This document shows, piece by piece, positions 1 through 8,310 of a DNA stretch of 33,298 nucleotides. Where the stretch lies: positions 1 through 33,298 of IMG/VR virus record IMGVR_UViG_3300042691_015822. One strand, given 5' to 3'. How positions within the stretch are numbered: the first letter of the stretch is position 1; each line of letters opens with the position of its first letter. The notes under the pieces were generated by a model. That model was given only the letters and a program-made list of their open reading frames with translations. It ran no database searches and had not been told where the DNA came from. The stretch comes from a virus. Made by a program: the position numbers and the translations under genes.

Positions 1-2471
1 GTAAAAGACTTTTCAAAGGGTTTGACGAATACGATGAAATTCACAGGTTTGTATTCGATATCGAGACCACGGGTCTTGACCCAAATAAGAGTTCAATATT
101 CTTAATTGGAATGAAAGACAATCGTGGTTTTATTAAATTATTATCTGCCCAAAATGAAGAAGAAGAAAAGAGAATGATTGTTGAGTTTTTTGAAACAATC
201 GATAACTTAAAACCCTCTCTTGTTGGTGGATATAACTCTGCATTCTTTGACTTTCCATTTATTTTAAAACGTGCTGAAATTTTAAAATTAAATATTAAAA
301 AAATTGCAAAGACTTTAAATCCTGATTATTCATTAAAACAAAAAGAAGGGATACTAAAGTTGGCAAATGAAATGGAACCATACACACAAACTCAAATGTG
401 GGGTTATAACATTATTGATATTGCACATGCGGTTCGTAGAGCACAAGCAATTAACTCAGATATCAAGAGTTGGTCTTTGAAGTACATAACCAAATTTATT
501 GAAGCTGAAAAAGAAAATCGTGTTTATGTTGAGGGTGATAAGATTGGAAAGATTTACTTTGACAATCACGAATATTGGATGAACAAAGAAAACGGTAATT
601 ATAAAAAGGTTGGGTTTGATTCTAAAATAGATGAAATATGTTCAAGAAGGACCGATGTGTATTTTAAAACAAATGGTTCAAAAATAATTGAGGACTACCT
701 TGATGATGACCTTTATGAAACAATGATTGTTGATGAACAGTTTAATCAAGCGAACTTCCTACTTTCTAAACTTGTACCAACAACATACGAAAGACTTTCA
801 ACTATGGGTACTGCAACGTTATGGAAAATGATTATGTGTGCATGGTCATACAAACATAATTTAGCAATACCAAGAAAACTACCAAAAAGAAAATTTACAG
901 GAGGTCTTTCAAGATTACTTCAAGTTGGTTATTCAAAGAACGTATTAAAACTTGACTACTCATCACTATATCCTTCTATTCAGTTGGTTCATGATGTGTT
1001 TCCTAAATGTGACGTAACAGGAGCAATGAAAAGTATGTTAAAGTACTTTCGTGATACTCGTATAAAATATAAAAACTTAGCAGGTGAATTTAAAAAAACG
1101 GATCCGAAACTTTCTGTCTCATACGACAGGAAACAATTACCAATCAAAATCTTTATCAACGCCTTCTTTGGATCATTATCGGCACCCCACGTCTTCCCTT
1201 GGGGTGATATGGACATGGGAGAACAGATTACGTGTACCGGTAGGCAATATCTACGACAGATGATTATGTACTTTATGAGTAAGGGTTATGTTCCTCTTGT
1301 AATGGATACGGATGGTGTAAACTTTGAAACTCCTGATGATGTTGATACTCACAACTATATAGGTAAAGGACTTAATGGTTTAGTTGAAAAGGATAAGGAG
1401 TATTGGGGGTCAGAGGCTGATGTTGCAGAATATAATGATTTATTTTTAAGAAACGAAATGGGTCTTGATATAGATGGGGTTTGGCCTTCAACAATTAATG
1501 TAGCAAGAAAAAATTATGCACTTCTTACAGATAAAGGTAAAGTTAAACTTACAGGAAATACCATCAAATCTAAAAAACTTCAAACTTATGTTGCAGAATT
1601 TTTGGACAAAGGTTTAAGAATGTTACTTGATGGTAAAGGTGGTGAGTTTTTGGACTTCTACTATGAGTATGTAGAAAAATTATTTAATAGACAAATACCT
1701 TTAGCTAAAATTGCAAATAAGGCCCGTGTAAAACAATCTGTAGAAGATTACAAAGTTCATGTCACTAAAAAAACAAAAGCAGGTAATTCCATGTCTCGTC
1801 AAGCTCACATGGAGTTATTAATACGTGAGGGTATTAATCCAGGTTTAGGTGATACTGTTTATTATGTGAATAACGGTGAAAAAAAATCACATGGAGATGT
1901 TCAAAAGAAAACTAAAAAAATTAAAGCAACAAAAGAGGAAGTTTTTCTTTATGAAACCAATAACGGTAAACCTTTCCCTATTGAGTATGAAGATGACATT
2001 GTGTTAAACTGTTATTTAATTAACGAACAGGACATCGAAAAAAATCCAGATTTACTTGGTGAATATAATATTGCAAGATATATGGCCGCTTTTAACAAAA
2101 GGATTGAACCATTACTTGTCGTTTTCAAACCTGAAATTAGAGACGAGATACTAATTGAAGACCCGAAAGACAGACCAATATTTACTAAAGCACAAACTGA
2201 ACTAGACAGAGGAACACCTAAAAAAGAAAAAGATCAAGATAAATTAGATGAGGTTTTAACTTTATCAGATATGGAATTAGAATTTTGGCAATCAACAGGA
2301 ATTGATCCATACTACATGTATTTAGAAAATACTTTAGAATTAGTTGATCAAGAATATGTTGAAAAAAATAACAACCTAATGAAGACTAGAGTTAAAAAAG
2401 TTAAAGTTGATGATGACGAAATATATGAATTTGATGAAGACGGGGATTTAATGTCTTTGGTTTTTGATTAA
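1..2471 (+). CDS. 43: DNA polymerase, family B (T4 gp43-like), 5' partial
   Basis: Replicative DNA polymerase with 3'-5' proofreading exonuclease. The reading frame is open from base 3, so 822 residues are visible and the true start lies left of the window; the first in-frame ATG at 111 falls after Exo I and cannot be the start. Counting from base 3, Exo I is DIETTGLDP (about residue 19), Exo II is GYNSAFFDFP (about 76), polymerase motif A is LDYSSLYPSI (about 317), motif B is KIFINAFFGS (about 382) and motif C is MDTDGV (434-439). The two catalytic Asp of motif C are present, but the usual following Ser is Gly. T4 gp43 is about 900 residues, so perhaps 50-100 residues are missing. The C-terminus is Lys/Asp/Glu-rich, where T4 gp43 binds its sliding clamp. 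The stop overlaps the convergent small gene by 4 bases. Family assignment is firm. Confidence 0.96.
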   Translation, partial: KRLFKGFDEYDEIHRFVFDIETTGLDPNKSSIFLIGMKDNRGFIKLLSAQNEEEEKRMIVEFFETIDNLKPSLVGGYNSAFFDFPFILKRAEILKLNIKKIAKTLNPDYSLKQKEGILKLANEMEPYTQTQMWGYNIIDIAHAVRRAQAINSDIKSWSLKYITKFIEAEKENRVYVEGDKIGKIYFDNHEYWMNKENGNYKKVGFDSKIDEICSRRTDVYFKTNGSKIIEDYLDDDLYETMIVDEQFNQANFLLSKLVPTTYERLSTMGTATLWKMIMCAWSYKHNLAIPRKLPKRKFTGGLSRLLQVGYSKNVLKLDYSSLYPSIQLVHDVFPKCDVTGAMKSMLKYFRDTRIKYKNLAGEFKKTDPKLSVSYDRKQLPIKIFINAFFGSLSAPHVFPWGDMDMGEQITCTGRQYLRQMIMYFMSKGYVPLVMDTDGVNFETPDDVDTHNYIGKGLNGLVEKDKEYWGSEADVAEYNDLFLRNEMGLDIDGVWPSTINVARKNYALLTDKGKVKLTGNTIKSKKLQTYVAEFLDKGLRMLLDGKGGEFLDFYYEYVEKLFNRQIPLAKIANKARVKQSVEDYKVHVTKKTKAGNSMSRQAHMELLIREGINPGLGDTVYYVNNGEKKSHGDVQKKTKKIKATKEEVFLYETNNGKPFPIEYEDDIVLNCYLINEQDIEKNPDLLGEYNIARYMAAFNKRIEPLLVVFKPEIRDEILIEDPKDRPIFTKAQTELDRGTPKKEKDQDKLDEVLTLSDMELEFWQSTGIDPYYMYLENTLELVDQEYVEKNNNLMKTRVKKVKVDDDEIYEFDEDGDLMSLVFD

Positions 2472-2800
2472 GAGTTCTTCAACCCATCGGATGATAATAT
2501 GTACCAATAATCGCCTATTTTTCTAAATTCAACACACGACCCTTTTGATAATTCAACCTCTTCAAATTCTTCGTCTATTAAGTTATCTGATTTTACAATT
2601 ACATTTGTTAATGATTTAACAACAACATGTTCGGTTGTTTTAGAATTTAAAATTAAATTACAATTTTCAACTTCTTTTATAACAACCACTTCTTCACCAT
2701 TTGTTTCATAAAAATCATTTGTAACAATAATGGTATTATAAGTTTCGGTAATAATCCCATTAATATTTTTTTTTATTAGATGTCCCTTGAAAAGTGCCAT
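2468..2800 (-). CDS. Hypothetical protein, 110 aa, beta-rich
   Basis: Not recognised. The protein is dominated by alternating Val/Ile/Thr stretches (for example NTIIVTND, EEVVVIKEVENCNLIL, EHVVVKSLTNVIVKS) that suggest a small beta-sandwich or beta-solenoid. It ends with a GDYWYILSSDGL-type strand, a pattern I associate with phage surface or fibre-like domains. It lies 7 bases downstream of the gp13-like neck gene on the same strand, so it is probably co-transcribed and may be a virion accessory or head-decoration protein. Its stop overlaps the polymerase stop region convergently. The start codon ATG follows an A/T-only leader with no Shine-Dalgarno site. Confidence 0.7.
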   Translation of the reverse strand: MALFKGHLIKKNINGIITETYNTIIVTNDFYETNGEEVVVIKEVENCNLILNSKTTEHVVVKSLTNVIVKSDNLIDEEFEEVELSKGSCVEFRKIGDYWYILSSDGLKNS

Positions 2801-2807
2801 AAAAAAA

Positions 2808-3926
2808 TTATATAATATTATATGGTGATGTGAATGGTCTAAACTTTAAAAGTTTATTTAAGTTTTCTGCCTGCAAAGCTTTTTGTTCCATTAATTTTTC
2901 AGGTCTTAGTCTTTCGAGTCTTGTTTTCAATTCTTCCCACAACATAGTTTTTTCATCTTTGGCTTCTGATTGAAGTGTTGTATATTCCAATGTTAATTCA
3001 CTATCAGGTGTTTTTAAATTACCACTATACTTACCTCTAACCCTTGCTAAAGTTTCTTTACAATATGCAGTAAACCATCTCCTTACCCAAGTCTTTGCAG
3101 GACCATTTAACTTATCCCATCTCAATCTTTCTAATGGAATGTCAGACGGTAATCTAACAACATCAGGGTTATTAGCTAAACAATCGTCTCTATCAAAAGT
3201 ATCGTAGTACCAATACCAAACCCTATACTTTTGAAAATTAATATTACCGAAATCAAATTTACCTCCTGGTACATTATATAAATGTAATGCTTTTTTACCG
3301 TCAGGGAGTGCAGTTACTCTATAAGTTAAATCACCAGTTATTATTCTTCTTTTAAGTTGGATGTCCGCCATCCTTAATAAAATATCAAAGGCAGGTGTTA
3401 TAAAATAATTACCAGTAGTTCCCATTTGTGAAAATCCGGCACCACCCCCAAGACCAATACCACCAAAACCACCAAAACCACCCATAAATGGGTCAAAATA
3501 CGCGGCGTCTAATTCGGATCTTGCAAACCACAAAAGTTCATTTATTTCACGTCCAGCGGGAATTTCATATATTTGTTGATTTGGGACCAAATCTATGTAA
3601 TCTTTTTTCAAAACCCAATCACCCCCTGCTTGTAAACCAACTATTTTGGAGTATGCATAAGTGTATTGAGTTTCCCAATTAATGTCTCTTGTTGCTAAAG
3701 CTCTAGTAATTGACTGCTCATCTAAATTTAAACCATAAACAGATGACCATTGGGCTTCTATTAACCAATCTTGTACATGTTGTTCGTAGTCTTGTATAGA
3801 TAATTCTAATAATGAATCCATTTGTTCATCTTCCAATTCTACCGATCTAAGTGGGGCACCTAAAAGATTACGTATTCTTTTGTAAAGTTGTTCTCTTTCA
3901 ACACCATTTATTATAACTGTGGTCAT
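2808..3926 (-). CDS. 13: Neck protein, T4 gp13-like
   Basis: Probable head-completion/neck protein that joins the filled head to the tail. The N-terminus (about residues 16-45) has the gp13-type pattern LGAPLRSVELEDEQMDSLLE, a short helical region expecting to dock on the portal. The C-terminal third has W-R-x3-A-x2-KE-x-LARVRGKYSG followed by a TPDSELTLEY segment and a long amphipathic helix, as I recall for neck proteins of T4-like marine phages. Length is 372 aa against 309 in T4. A Gly/Phe-rich run (about residues 145-167) interrupts the middle. It is transcribed opposite to the gp14- and gp15-like genes and separated from them by the dismutase and helicase genes. A TATTTATA element sits 15 bases before the ATG. 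The neck role is likely; the exact T4 equivalence rests on remembered patterns and order. Confidence 0.55.
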   Translation of the reverse strand: MTTVIINGVEREQLYKRIRNLLGAPLRSVELEDEQMDSLLELSIQDYEQHVQDWLIEAQWSSVYGLNLDEQSITRALATRDINWETQYTYAYSKIVGLQAGGDWVLKKDYIDLVPNQQIYEIPAGREINELLWFARSELDAAYFDPFMGGFGGFGGIGLGGGAGFSQMGTTGNYFITPAFDILLRMADIQLKRRIITGDLTYRVTALPDGKKALHLYNVPGGKFDFGNINFQKYRVWYWYYDTFDRDDCLANNPDVVRLPSDIPLERLRWDKLNGPAKTWVRRWFTAYCKETLARVRGKYSGNLKTPDSELTLEYTTLQSEAKDEKTMLWEELKTRLERLRPEKLMEQKALQAENLNKLLKFRPFTSPYNII

Positions 3927-3941
3927 TTTTATACTTTTATA

Positions 3942-3949
3942 TATAAATA
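3942..3949 (-). promoter_or_regulatory. TATTTATA element, gp13-like gene
   Basis: Ends 15 bases before the ATG at 3926, in the 25-base gap after the dismutase stop. Confidence 0.5.
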
Positions 3950-3951
3950 TC

Positions 3952-4671
3952 TTATGATATAAGTTTATTTATTTTAATTTGAGTACTGTACTGATCGGCC
4001 ACAAAGTCCCAATTAACAACTTTCCAAAAATTATTAATATACTTATCCCTTTCATTTTTGTATTTCAAATAATATGCGTGTTCCCATAGATCTAAACCTA
4101 AAATTGGGTAAGATTTGTTTTTACCGACATACATTAATGGGTTTTCTTGGTTTGGTGTGGTTACTATTTTTAATCTATTATTTTTAGTCAAAACCAACCA
4201 TACCCAACCAGAACCAAACCTGTTTTTTGCCTCCTCTTCGAATTTTTCTTTAAATTTATCAAAAGAACCAAATGTGGATTCTATTTTATATAATAGTGGA
4301 TTTTCTAATTTTGTTTTTTTTGGAGTTAACATCTTCCAAAATAATGCGTGGTTAAATGCGCCACCACCATTATTTTTAACTTTTGTATTAAATTTAGAAA
4401 TACCTGAGACAATCTCCTCCAAATCCAAATCTTTTCCTTTTATTTTTTCTAACTCTTTATTTAACTTTTCAACATAACCCTTATAGTGTTTTGTGTAATG
4501 AGTTTTCATCGTCTCACTATCAATAAAATCTTCTAAGTCGTCAAACTCGTAGGGTAATTTTTCTATTGATACTTTTTTAATTTCATTAATTAAAGATTCA
4601 TTAAGTAAAGAATTAGGTTTCAATTTACTTTCTAATAAATTAATTTTTTGATTTAAAATTTTAAGGCTCAT
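3952..4671 (-). CDS. Superoxide dismutase, Mn-type (Fe/Mn family)
   Basis: Converts superoxide to oxygen and hydrogen peroxide. From the ATG at 4671 the protein is 239 aa. The metal ligands are all present: His58 (in THYTKHYKGY), His108 (in NHALFW), Asp194 and His198 (in LDLWEHAYY). Tyr66 matches the second-shell Tyr34 of E. coli enzymes. The NNGGGAFNH segment has Gly where iron enzymes have Gln, and PNQENPLM has Gln175 where manganese enzymes have Gln146, so manganese use is predicted. The FGSGWVWLVL motif is intact. Before the catalytic domain (from about LPYEFDD, residue 39) there is an extra 38-residue leader holding LLE, LNE and INE, the (I/L)xE form cut by T4 prohead protease. An in-frame GTG at 4689 would add six residues but overlaps the helicase stop; ATG is preferred. 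The gene sits between helicase and neck genes and has its own TATTTATA element. Family assignment is firm; virion packaging is inference. Confidence 0.95.
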   Translation of the reverse strand: MSLKILNQKINLLESKLKPNSLLNESLINEIKKVSIEKLPYEFDDLEDFIDSETMKTHYTKHYKGYVEKLNKELEKIKGKDLDLEEIVSGISKFNTKVKNNGGGAFNHALFWKMLTPKKTKLENPLLYKIESTFGSFDKFKEKFEEEAKNRFGSGWVWLVLTKNNRLKIVTTPNQENPLMYVGKNKSYPILGLDLWEHAYYLKYKNERDKYINNFWKVVNWDFVADQYSTQIKINKLIS

Positions 4672-4677
4672 ATAGAA

Positions 4678-4685
4678 TATAAATA
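4678..4685 (-). promoter_or_regulatory. TATTTATA element, superoxide dismutase gene
   Basis: Starts directly after the helicase stop codon and ends 6 bases before the ATG at 4671. This short distance would give a nearly leaderless message if it is a -10 box. Confidence 0.45.
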
Positions 4686-6449
4686 TCACCTCTTATGAGA
4701 AATCATATTTAACATTTCTTCAATTGCCGACGCGTCTTCCATAATATCATCACCCATGACAGTAGATATGATTTTTTTCTTTCTATTAAGGATATCGTAA
4801 ATAACACCTTCAATTGTATTTTCAAATAATGGATAATAAACGGATGTAGAATTTTTTTGACCTATTCTATGAGATCTGTCTTCGGCTTGTGCGTGTTCTG
4901 CGGGAACAAATGATAAGTCGTTCATAATAACGGCTTCAGCCGCGGTTAAAGTTATACCAACACCAGCAGCCTTTAAGTTCCCAACAAAAACTCTAATCTT
5001 GTCATTTTCTTGAAAATCATCCACCGCCTTTTGTCTATGAGGTTTAGAGCAAGACCCATCTAAATAAACTGCTTGTTTTCCGAAATGTTCATAAATTGTT
5101 TTTAAAGTATCCGTAAAGTTTGTAAATATGATAACTTTTTTACCTTGTTCAATAATGTTTTCAGCTAATTCAATTGTATTTTTAACTTTTTCTTCAGCGA
5201 TTACTTTTCTTACTTTCATTAGTTTACCAAACTGTATTGTAAGTGATGAAGATTCTTCTGAGTTATTATCATACCAATTAAAATATTCACCCATAAGTTC
5301 TTCGTAGTCTTTTGATTTTAACCTCAAATATACGGGTGTAATAATTTTATCGGGTAAATCTAATACGTCTTCTTTTAATCTTCTTAATATATGACTTTGT
5401 GTTCTTTCTCTTAATTCGTCTAAGTTAGACGCTCCTGTTACGTTCCACACTTTTCTTTTTCCAACACTAAATTGAAATCCATTACAGTATCTTTTAGCGT
5501 ACGCCATCCAATTTGCGGCAACAGGACTTTCAACTAAACTTAAAAGATTATAATAGTTCATTGGTCTTGATGTCATTGGTGTTCCCGTTAGTAACCAAAC
5601 CCTTTCAACTTTACCACATAAATCATTTACAATTTTTGTTCTTTGTGCTTGTGGATTAGAAATCATATGAGCCTCATCCATGATTACTAAACCAAAATTA
5701 GTATTTAAAATTATTGACTCATCTTTCTTTTTAGGGTCATGAAAGTTTTTTAATATATCGTAGTTTATAATAACAAAATCAGATTCAGTCGAAAATTTTT
5801 TACCTTCAGCAATATAAACAGACCTATCTGAATAATTTTCAATTTCACGCTGCCAATTAATTTTTAATGATGCGGGACAAACTATTAATATTTTTTTTGC
5901 ACCTGTCTCAAGTGCTGAAATAATTGTGGATGTTGTTTTACCAAGACCCATATCATCAGCCAAAATAAACTTTTTATTTCTAACAAGTTTTTCAATCGCC
6001 TCTTTTTGATGATCCATCGGAGCCCTGTGATCATATTTAGAATATTCAATAACAACATTCTTTACCTCATTATCTTTAATTAGTGCAGATTTTGGAACCC
6101 AAAAGTCATGCAAAGTTTCTCCACTAAATATTTTTCCCCAAATGTGATAGGACTTATCTTTTTCAACTAATAACTTCTCAACATAAATTTCTGACGGTTC
6201 TTTTGTGTACATTTTATCTTCCATCATTTTTTTACCAAAATATGAATCTAACTTGACCCATTTTTTGGCAACTTTTGGTGTTCGTCCATGAAAGTTAATT
6301 ATGTATTCTGCCTGTGATCTTGTAGGCGTAAACGACTTACTATTTTGTTTTTTGTGTTTTAAATTTAAAATATAGTTATTTGACCCTTCATAATCATCTA
6401 ATAATTGAACGGCTCTTGTCTCAGGAGTTTTTGAAATTAATTCTTCCAT
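4686..6449 (-). CDS. SNF2-family DNA helicase/translocase
   Basis: Superfamily 2 ATPase of the SNF2 class, most like the SMARCAL1/HARP-type single-domain helicases; T4 UvsW is a functional analogue that remodels forks and recombination intermediates. From ATG at 6449 the protein is 587 aa. Visible motifs: Walker A DDMGLGKTTS (about 164-173), motif Ia VCPASLKINW, motif II MDEAH (about 256), motif III LTGTPM, and the C-terminal RecA lobe with VIIFTNFTDTL, YLDGS and motif VI QAEDRSHRIGQ (about 523). The frame stays open to 6659, but that extension overlaps the divergent gene at 6508 and lacks family residues, so MEELIS is taken as the start; TATTTATA lies 5 bases ahead. The gene is first in the leftward unit and divergent from the gp14-like gene. 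Confident in family; cellular role inferred. Confidence 0.95.
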   Translation of the reverse strand: MEELISKTPETRAVQLLDDYEGSNNYILNLKHKKQNSKSFTPTRSQAEYIINFHGRTPKVAKKWVKLDSYFGKKMMEDKMYTKEPSEIYVEKLLVEKDKSYHIWGKIFSGETLHDFWVPKSALIKDNEVKNVVIEYSKYDHRAPMDHQKEAIEKLVRNKKFILADDMGLGKTTSTIISALETGAKKILIVCPASLKINWQREIENYSDRSVYIAEGKKFSTESDFVIINYDILKNFHDPKKKDESIILNTNFGLVIMDEAHMISNPQAQRTKIVNDLCGKVERVWLLTGTPMTSRPMNYYNLLSLVESPVAANWMAYAKRYCNGFQFSVGKRKVWNVTGASNLDELRERTQSHILRRLKEDVLDLPDKIITPVYLRLKSKDYEELMGEYFNWYDNNSEESSSLTIQFGKLMKVRKVIAEEKVKNTIELAENIIEQGKKVIIFTNFTDTLKTIYEHFGKQAVYLDGSCSKPHRQKAVDDFQENDKIRVFVGNLKAAGVGITLTAAEAVIMNDLSFVPAEHAQAEDRSHRIGQKNSTSVYYPLFENTIEGVIYDILNRKKKIISTVMGDDIMEDASAIEEMLNMISHKR

Positions 6450-6454
6450 TATAT

Positions 6455-6462
6455 TATAAATA
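6455..6462 (-). promoter_or_regulatory. TATTTATA element, helicase gene
   Basis: Ends 5 bases before the ATG at 6449. Supports MEELIS as the true start rather than the longer open frame. Confidence 0.45.
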
Positions 6463-6496
6463 AAAATAGTAAATAATATAAAAAAATCAATCAAAG

Positions 6497-6504
6497 TATT
6501 TATT
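6497..6504 (+). promoter_or_regulatory. TATTTATT element, gp14-like gene
   Basis: Ends 3 bases before the ATG at 6508, in the 58-base divergent gap shared with the helicase gene. Confidence 0.45.
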
Positions 6505-6507
6505 AAT

Positions 6508-7023
6508 ATGTCACAGAATAAAGTTCCAATTACAAGATTAAATAAGTTTTTTTCAGAAGAAGACTTCAATTTAGATATCTCTATGGGAGAAGAGTGGTTA
6601 CACGGGGATATGAACTTTACATTAGTTCTATATAAAGTTGATAAGCAGCGCACCAACAATGACGATGTATATGGAGAAACCTTGGAGGATGGGATACAAT
6701 TTTTAGCACCTGTAGAATTCAGAGCGTATGTTCAAATTGAGTCCCCGTCTAATACTGACTACGGATCTTCAAAATTATCTCAGATGGAACCTGGTAATTT
6801 AAAAATTGGGGTTTATCAAAAACAACTTGATGAATTATCAATAGATATTGAATATGGTGATTATATAGGATATTATGAAACAGAAGACAGAGTTAGGTAT
6901 TATACAGTTGTTAATGACGGAAGAGTATTTACCGATAACAAACATACATATGGAGGATATAAAAGATTTTATAGATCTATCATAGCGTCACCTGTTAATG
7001 AAAATGAATTTAAAGGAATATAA
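6508..7023 (+). CDS. 14: Neck / head-completion protein, T4 gp14-like
   Basis: Probable second neck protein. The 171-aa sequence contains DISMGEEWLHGDMNFTLVLY near the N-terminus and a GDYIGYYETEDRVRYYTVV segment followed by a short YGGYKRFYRSI strand near the C-terminus, giving a compact beta-rich fold with no enzymatic motif. The assignment relies on position (first of the rightward tail genes, followed by gp15-like, sheath and tube genes) and on remembered similarity to neck proteins in T4-like phages; T4 gp14 is longer (256 aa). The stop overlaps the next start as TAATG, so translation is probably coupled. The start follows TATTTATT by only 3 bases. A head-tail connector or tail terminator of another type remains possible. 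Confidence 0.5.
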   Translation: MSQNKVPITRLNKFFSEEDFNLDISMGEEWLHGDMNFTLVLYKVDKQRTNNDDVYGETLEDGIQFLAPVEFRAYVQIESPSNTDYGSSKLSQMEPGNLKIGVYQKQLDELSIDIEYGDYIGYYETEDRVRYYTVVNDGRVFTDNKHTYGGYKRFYRSIIASPVNENEFKGI

Positions 7024-8063
7024 TGGCTATACCAAAAAAAATTAAAAAGGATCTTCCTTTAATACCTAATAAAACAGGTAAAGAAAGAAGACAAGAAATG
7101 CTCGATTTGGTAACTAACGACGGTACGTTTTTACCAAAAGGAGTACTACATGCCGATTTAGACAAAGGGATTTTGGACTTTGTCAAACAAAAACTTGAAC
7201 TAGTTGTTGACGGAAAAAAGGTACCAACGATTGAAAAAATAATAACAAACCAAAATTGGGCTCAATTTACGACGACTTGGAACTTTAATGATTTAGATAA
7301 AAACATCAAATTACCTTTTGTTACTACAGTAAGAATGCCAGAAGTTAAATATGGAACACTTCAAGGGGGGTTAGCCAACATCCCCGAAAGACGACATTTT
7401 TATTATTATACGGTTCCAACATGGGATGGACAAAGAAAAGGTGCTGATGTTTATAAAATACCACAACCAATTCCTGTTGATATAACCTATAATGTTAAAT
7501 TATTTTGTAATAGAATGAGGGAACTTAATGAGTTTAACAAAATATTCATGCAAACTTTCACATCTAAACAGTCATACATAAATGTCAAAGGACATTACTT
7601 ACCAGTTATTATGGATGATGTCTCAGATGAATCATCTAAGGAATTGGAAAAAAGAAAATATTATATAGCAAATTATAAAATAACACTTAAAGGTTTGTTA
7701 ATAGACGAAGAAGAATTTGAAGTTTCTCCCGCAATAACAAGAGCAGTCACTATGTTTGAAGTTAATACTAAAAATAGAAAAAGAAAAATAGAATACAAAC
7801 CACCAAGACCTGATAACTTTGATTTAAACATAACATTTGTTAATGGGGTGACACAGATAAGTGAAGTGTTTAATTACACTGCGGACTTTAAAATAGAAAG
7901 AACTGATAATGTTTCTAGTTATTCTGTATATATTAATAATAACTACGTTGGTGATGATTTGGAAACAATTCAAATAACAACAAAAGATACTTTAAAATTA
8001 ATAGTAGTAAAACAAGACAATACTCAGACCTCCACAATTTATGTGACTTCTTATTTATTATAA
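7023..8063 (+). CDS. 15: Tail sheath stabiliser / tail completion protein, gp15-like
   Basis: Probable tail completion protein capping the sheath at the neck. Residues about 85-240 carry NWAQFTTTWNFNDLDKN, an ERRHFYYYTVPTWDGQRKG segment and PVDITYNVKLFCNRMRELN followed by FTSKQSYINVKGHYLPVIMD, which resembles gp15-type sheath-completion proteins: virion proteins with a Y/F-rich core and a long beta-meander. After about residue 255 there is a separate Ig-like beta module (VNGVTQISEVFNYTADFKIE onward) not expected in T4 gp15 (272 aa against 346 here). It is translationally coupled to the preceding gene and directly precedes the sheath gene apart from a small opposite-strand gene, matching T4 order 13-14-15-18. 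Assignment by order and pattern, not by a diagnostic motif. Confidence 0.5.
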   Translation: MAIPKKIKKDLPLIPNKTGKERRQEMLDLVTNDGTFLPKGVLHADLDKGILDFVKQKLELVVDGKKVPTIEKIITNQNWAQFTTTWNFNDLDKNIKLPFVTTVRMPEVKYGTLQGGLANIPERRHFYYYTVPTWDGQRKGADVYKIPQPIPVDITYNVKLFCNRMRELNEFNKIFMQTFTSKQSYINVKGHYLPVIMDDVSDESSKELEKRKYYIANYKITLKGLLIDEEEFEVSPAITRAVTMFEVNTKNRKRKIEYKPPRPDNFDLNITFVNGVTQISEVFNYTADFKIERTDNVSSYSVYINNNYVGDDLETIQITTKDTLKLIVVKQDNTQTSTIYVTSYLL

Positions 8064-8213
8064 TTATTCGCCATAAATATCTTTTTCTTTAGTACAATTT
8101 TTCTTAATTAGATTTTCTATAAATTTAAAAATTTTAATACCTTTATCTTCACAATATTCTTTTAATAGTTTGTGAGACTCTTCTGATATTTTTATATTTT
8201 TTATTTTTTTCAT
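8064..8213 (-). CDS. Small ribbon-helix-helix-like protein, 49 aa
   Basis: Short gene on the minus strand, starting ATG at 8213 and ending TAA at 8064, one base from the stop of the gp15-like gene. The protein begins MKKIKNIKISEESHKLLKEY and continues with CEDKGIKIFKFIENLIKK. A short basic beta strand (NIKIS) followed by helix-turn-helix spacing (SEESHKLLKEYCEDKG, then IKIFKFIENLIKK) fits the ribbon-helix-helix DNA-binding fold, as in MetJ/Arc-type or plasmid/phage regulators. It is divergent from the sheath gene, 138 bases away, and so could regulate that promoter. A TATTTATT element lies 4 bases before its ATG. Coding status is supported by the sensible protein and tight convergent end. Confidence 0.65.
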   Translation of the reverse strand: MKKIKNIKISEESHKLLKEYCEDKGIKIFKFIENLIKKNCTKEKDIYGE

Positions 8214-8217
8214 TTTA

Positions 8218-8225
8218 AATAAATA
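8218..8225 (-). promoter_or_regulatory. TATTTATT element, RHH-like gene
   Basis: Ends 4 bases before the ATG at 8213 on the minus strand; its presence supports the small gene. Confidence 0.4.
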
Positions 8226-8310
8226 TTTTTGTGGTAGAAAAAAGGTAGACTTTTTTCATACTGTATTTAATTTTGATATTTTTGATTAAGAATTTTGCGT
8301 TTTGATGTTG

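Noticed and set aside
4672-4689. GTG start for the dismutase, six residues longer.
   Set aside because: It overlaps the helicase stop; the ATG at 4671 gives a leader that begins cleanly and has the promoter-like element in the right place.
6450-6659. Upstream extension of the helicase reading frame (70 extra residues).
   Set aside because: It overlaps the divergent gp14-like coding region, has no helicase-family character, and the ATG at 6449 has a TATTTATA element just upstream.
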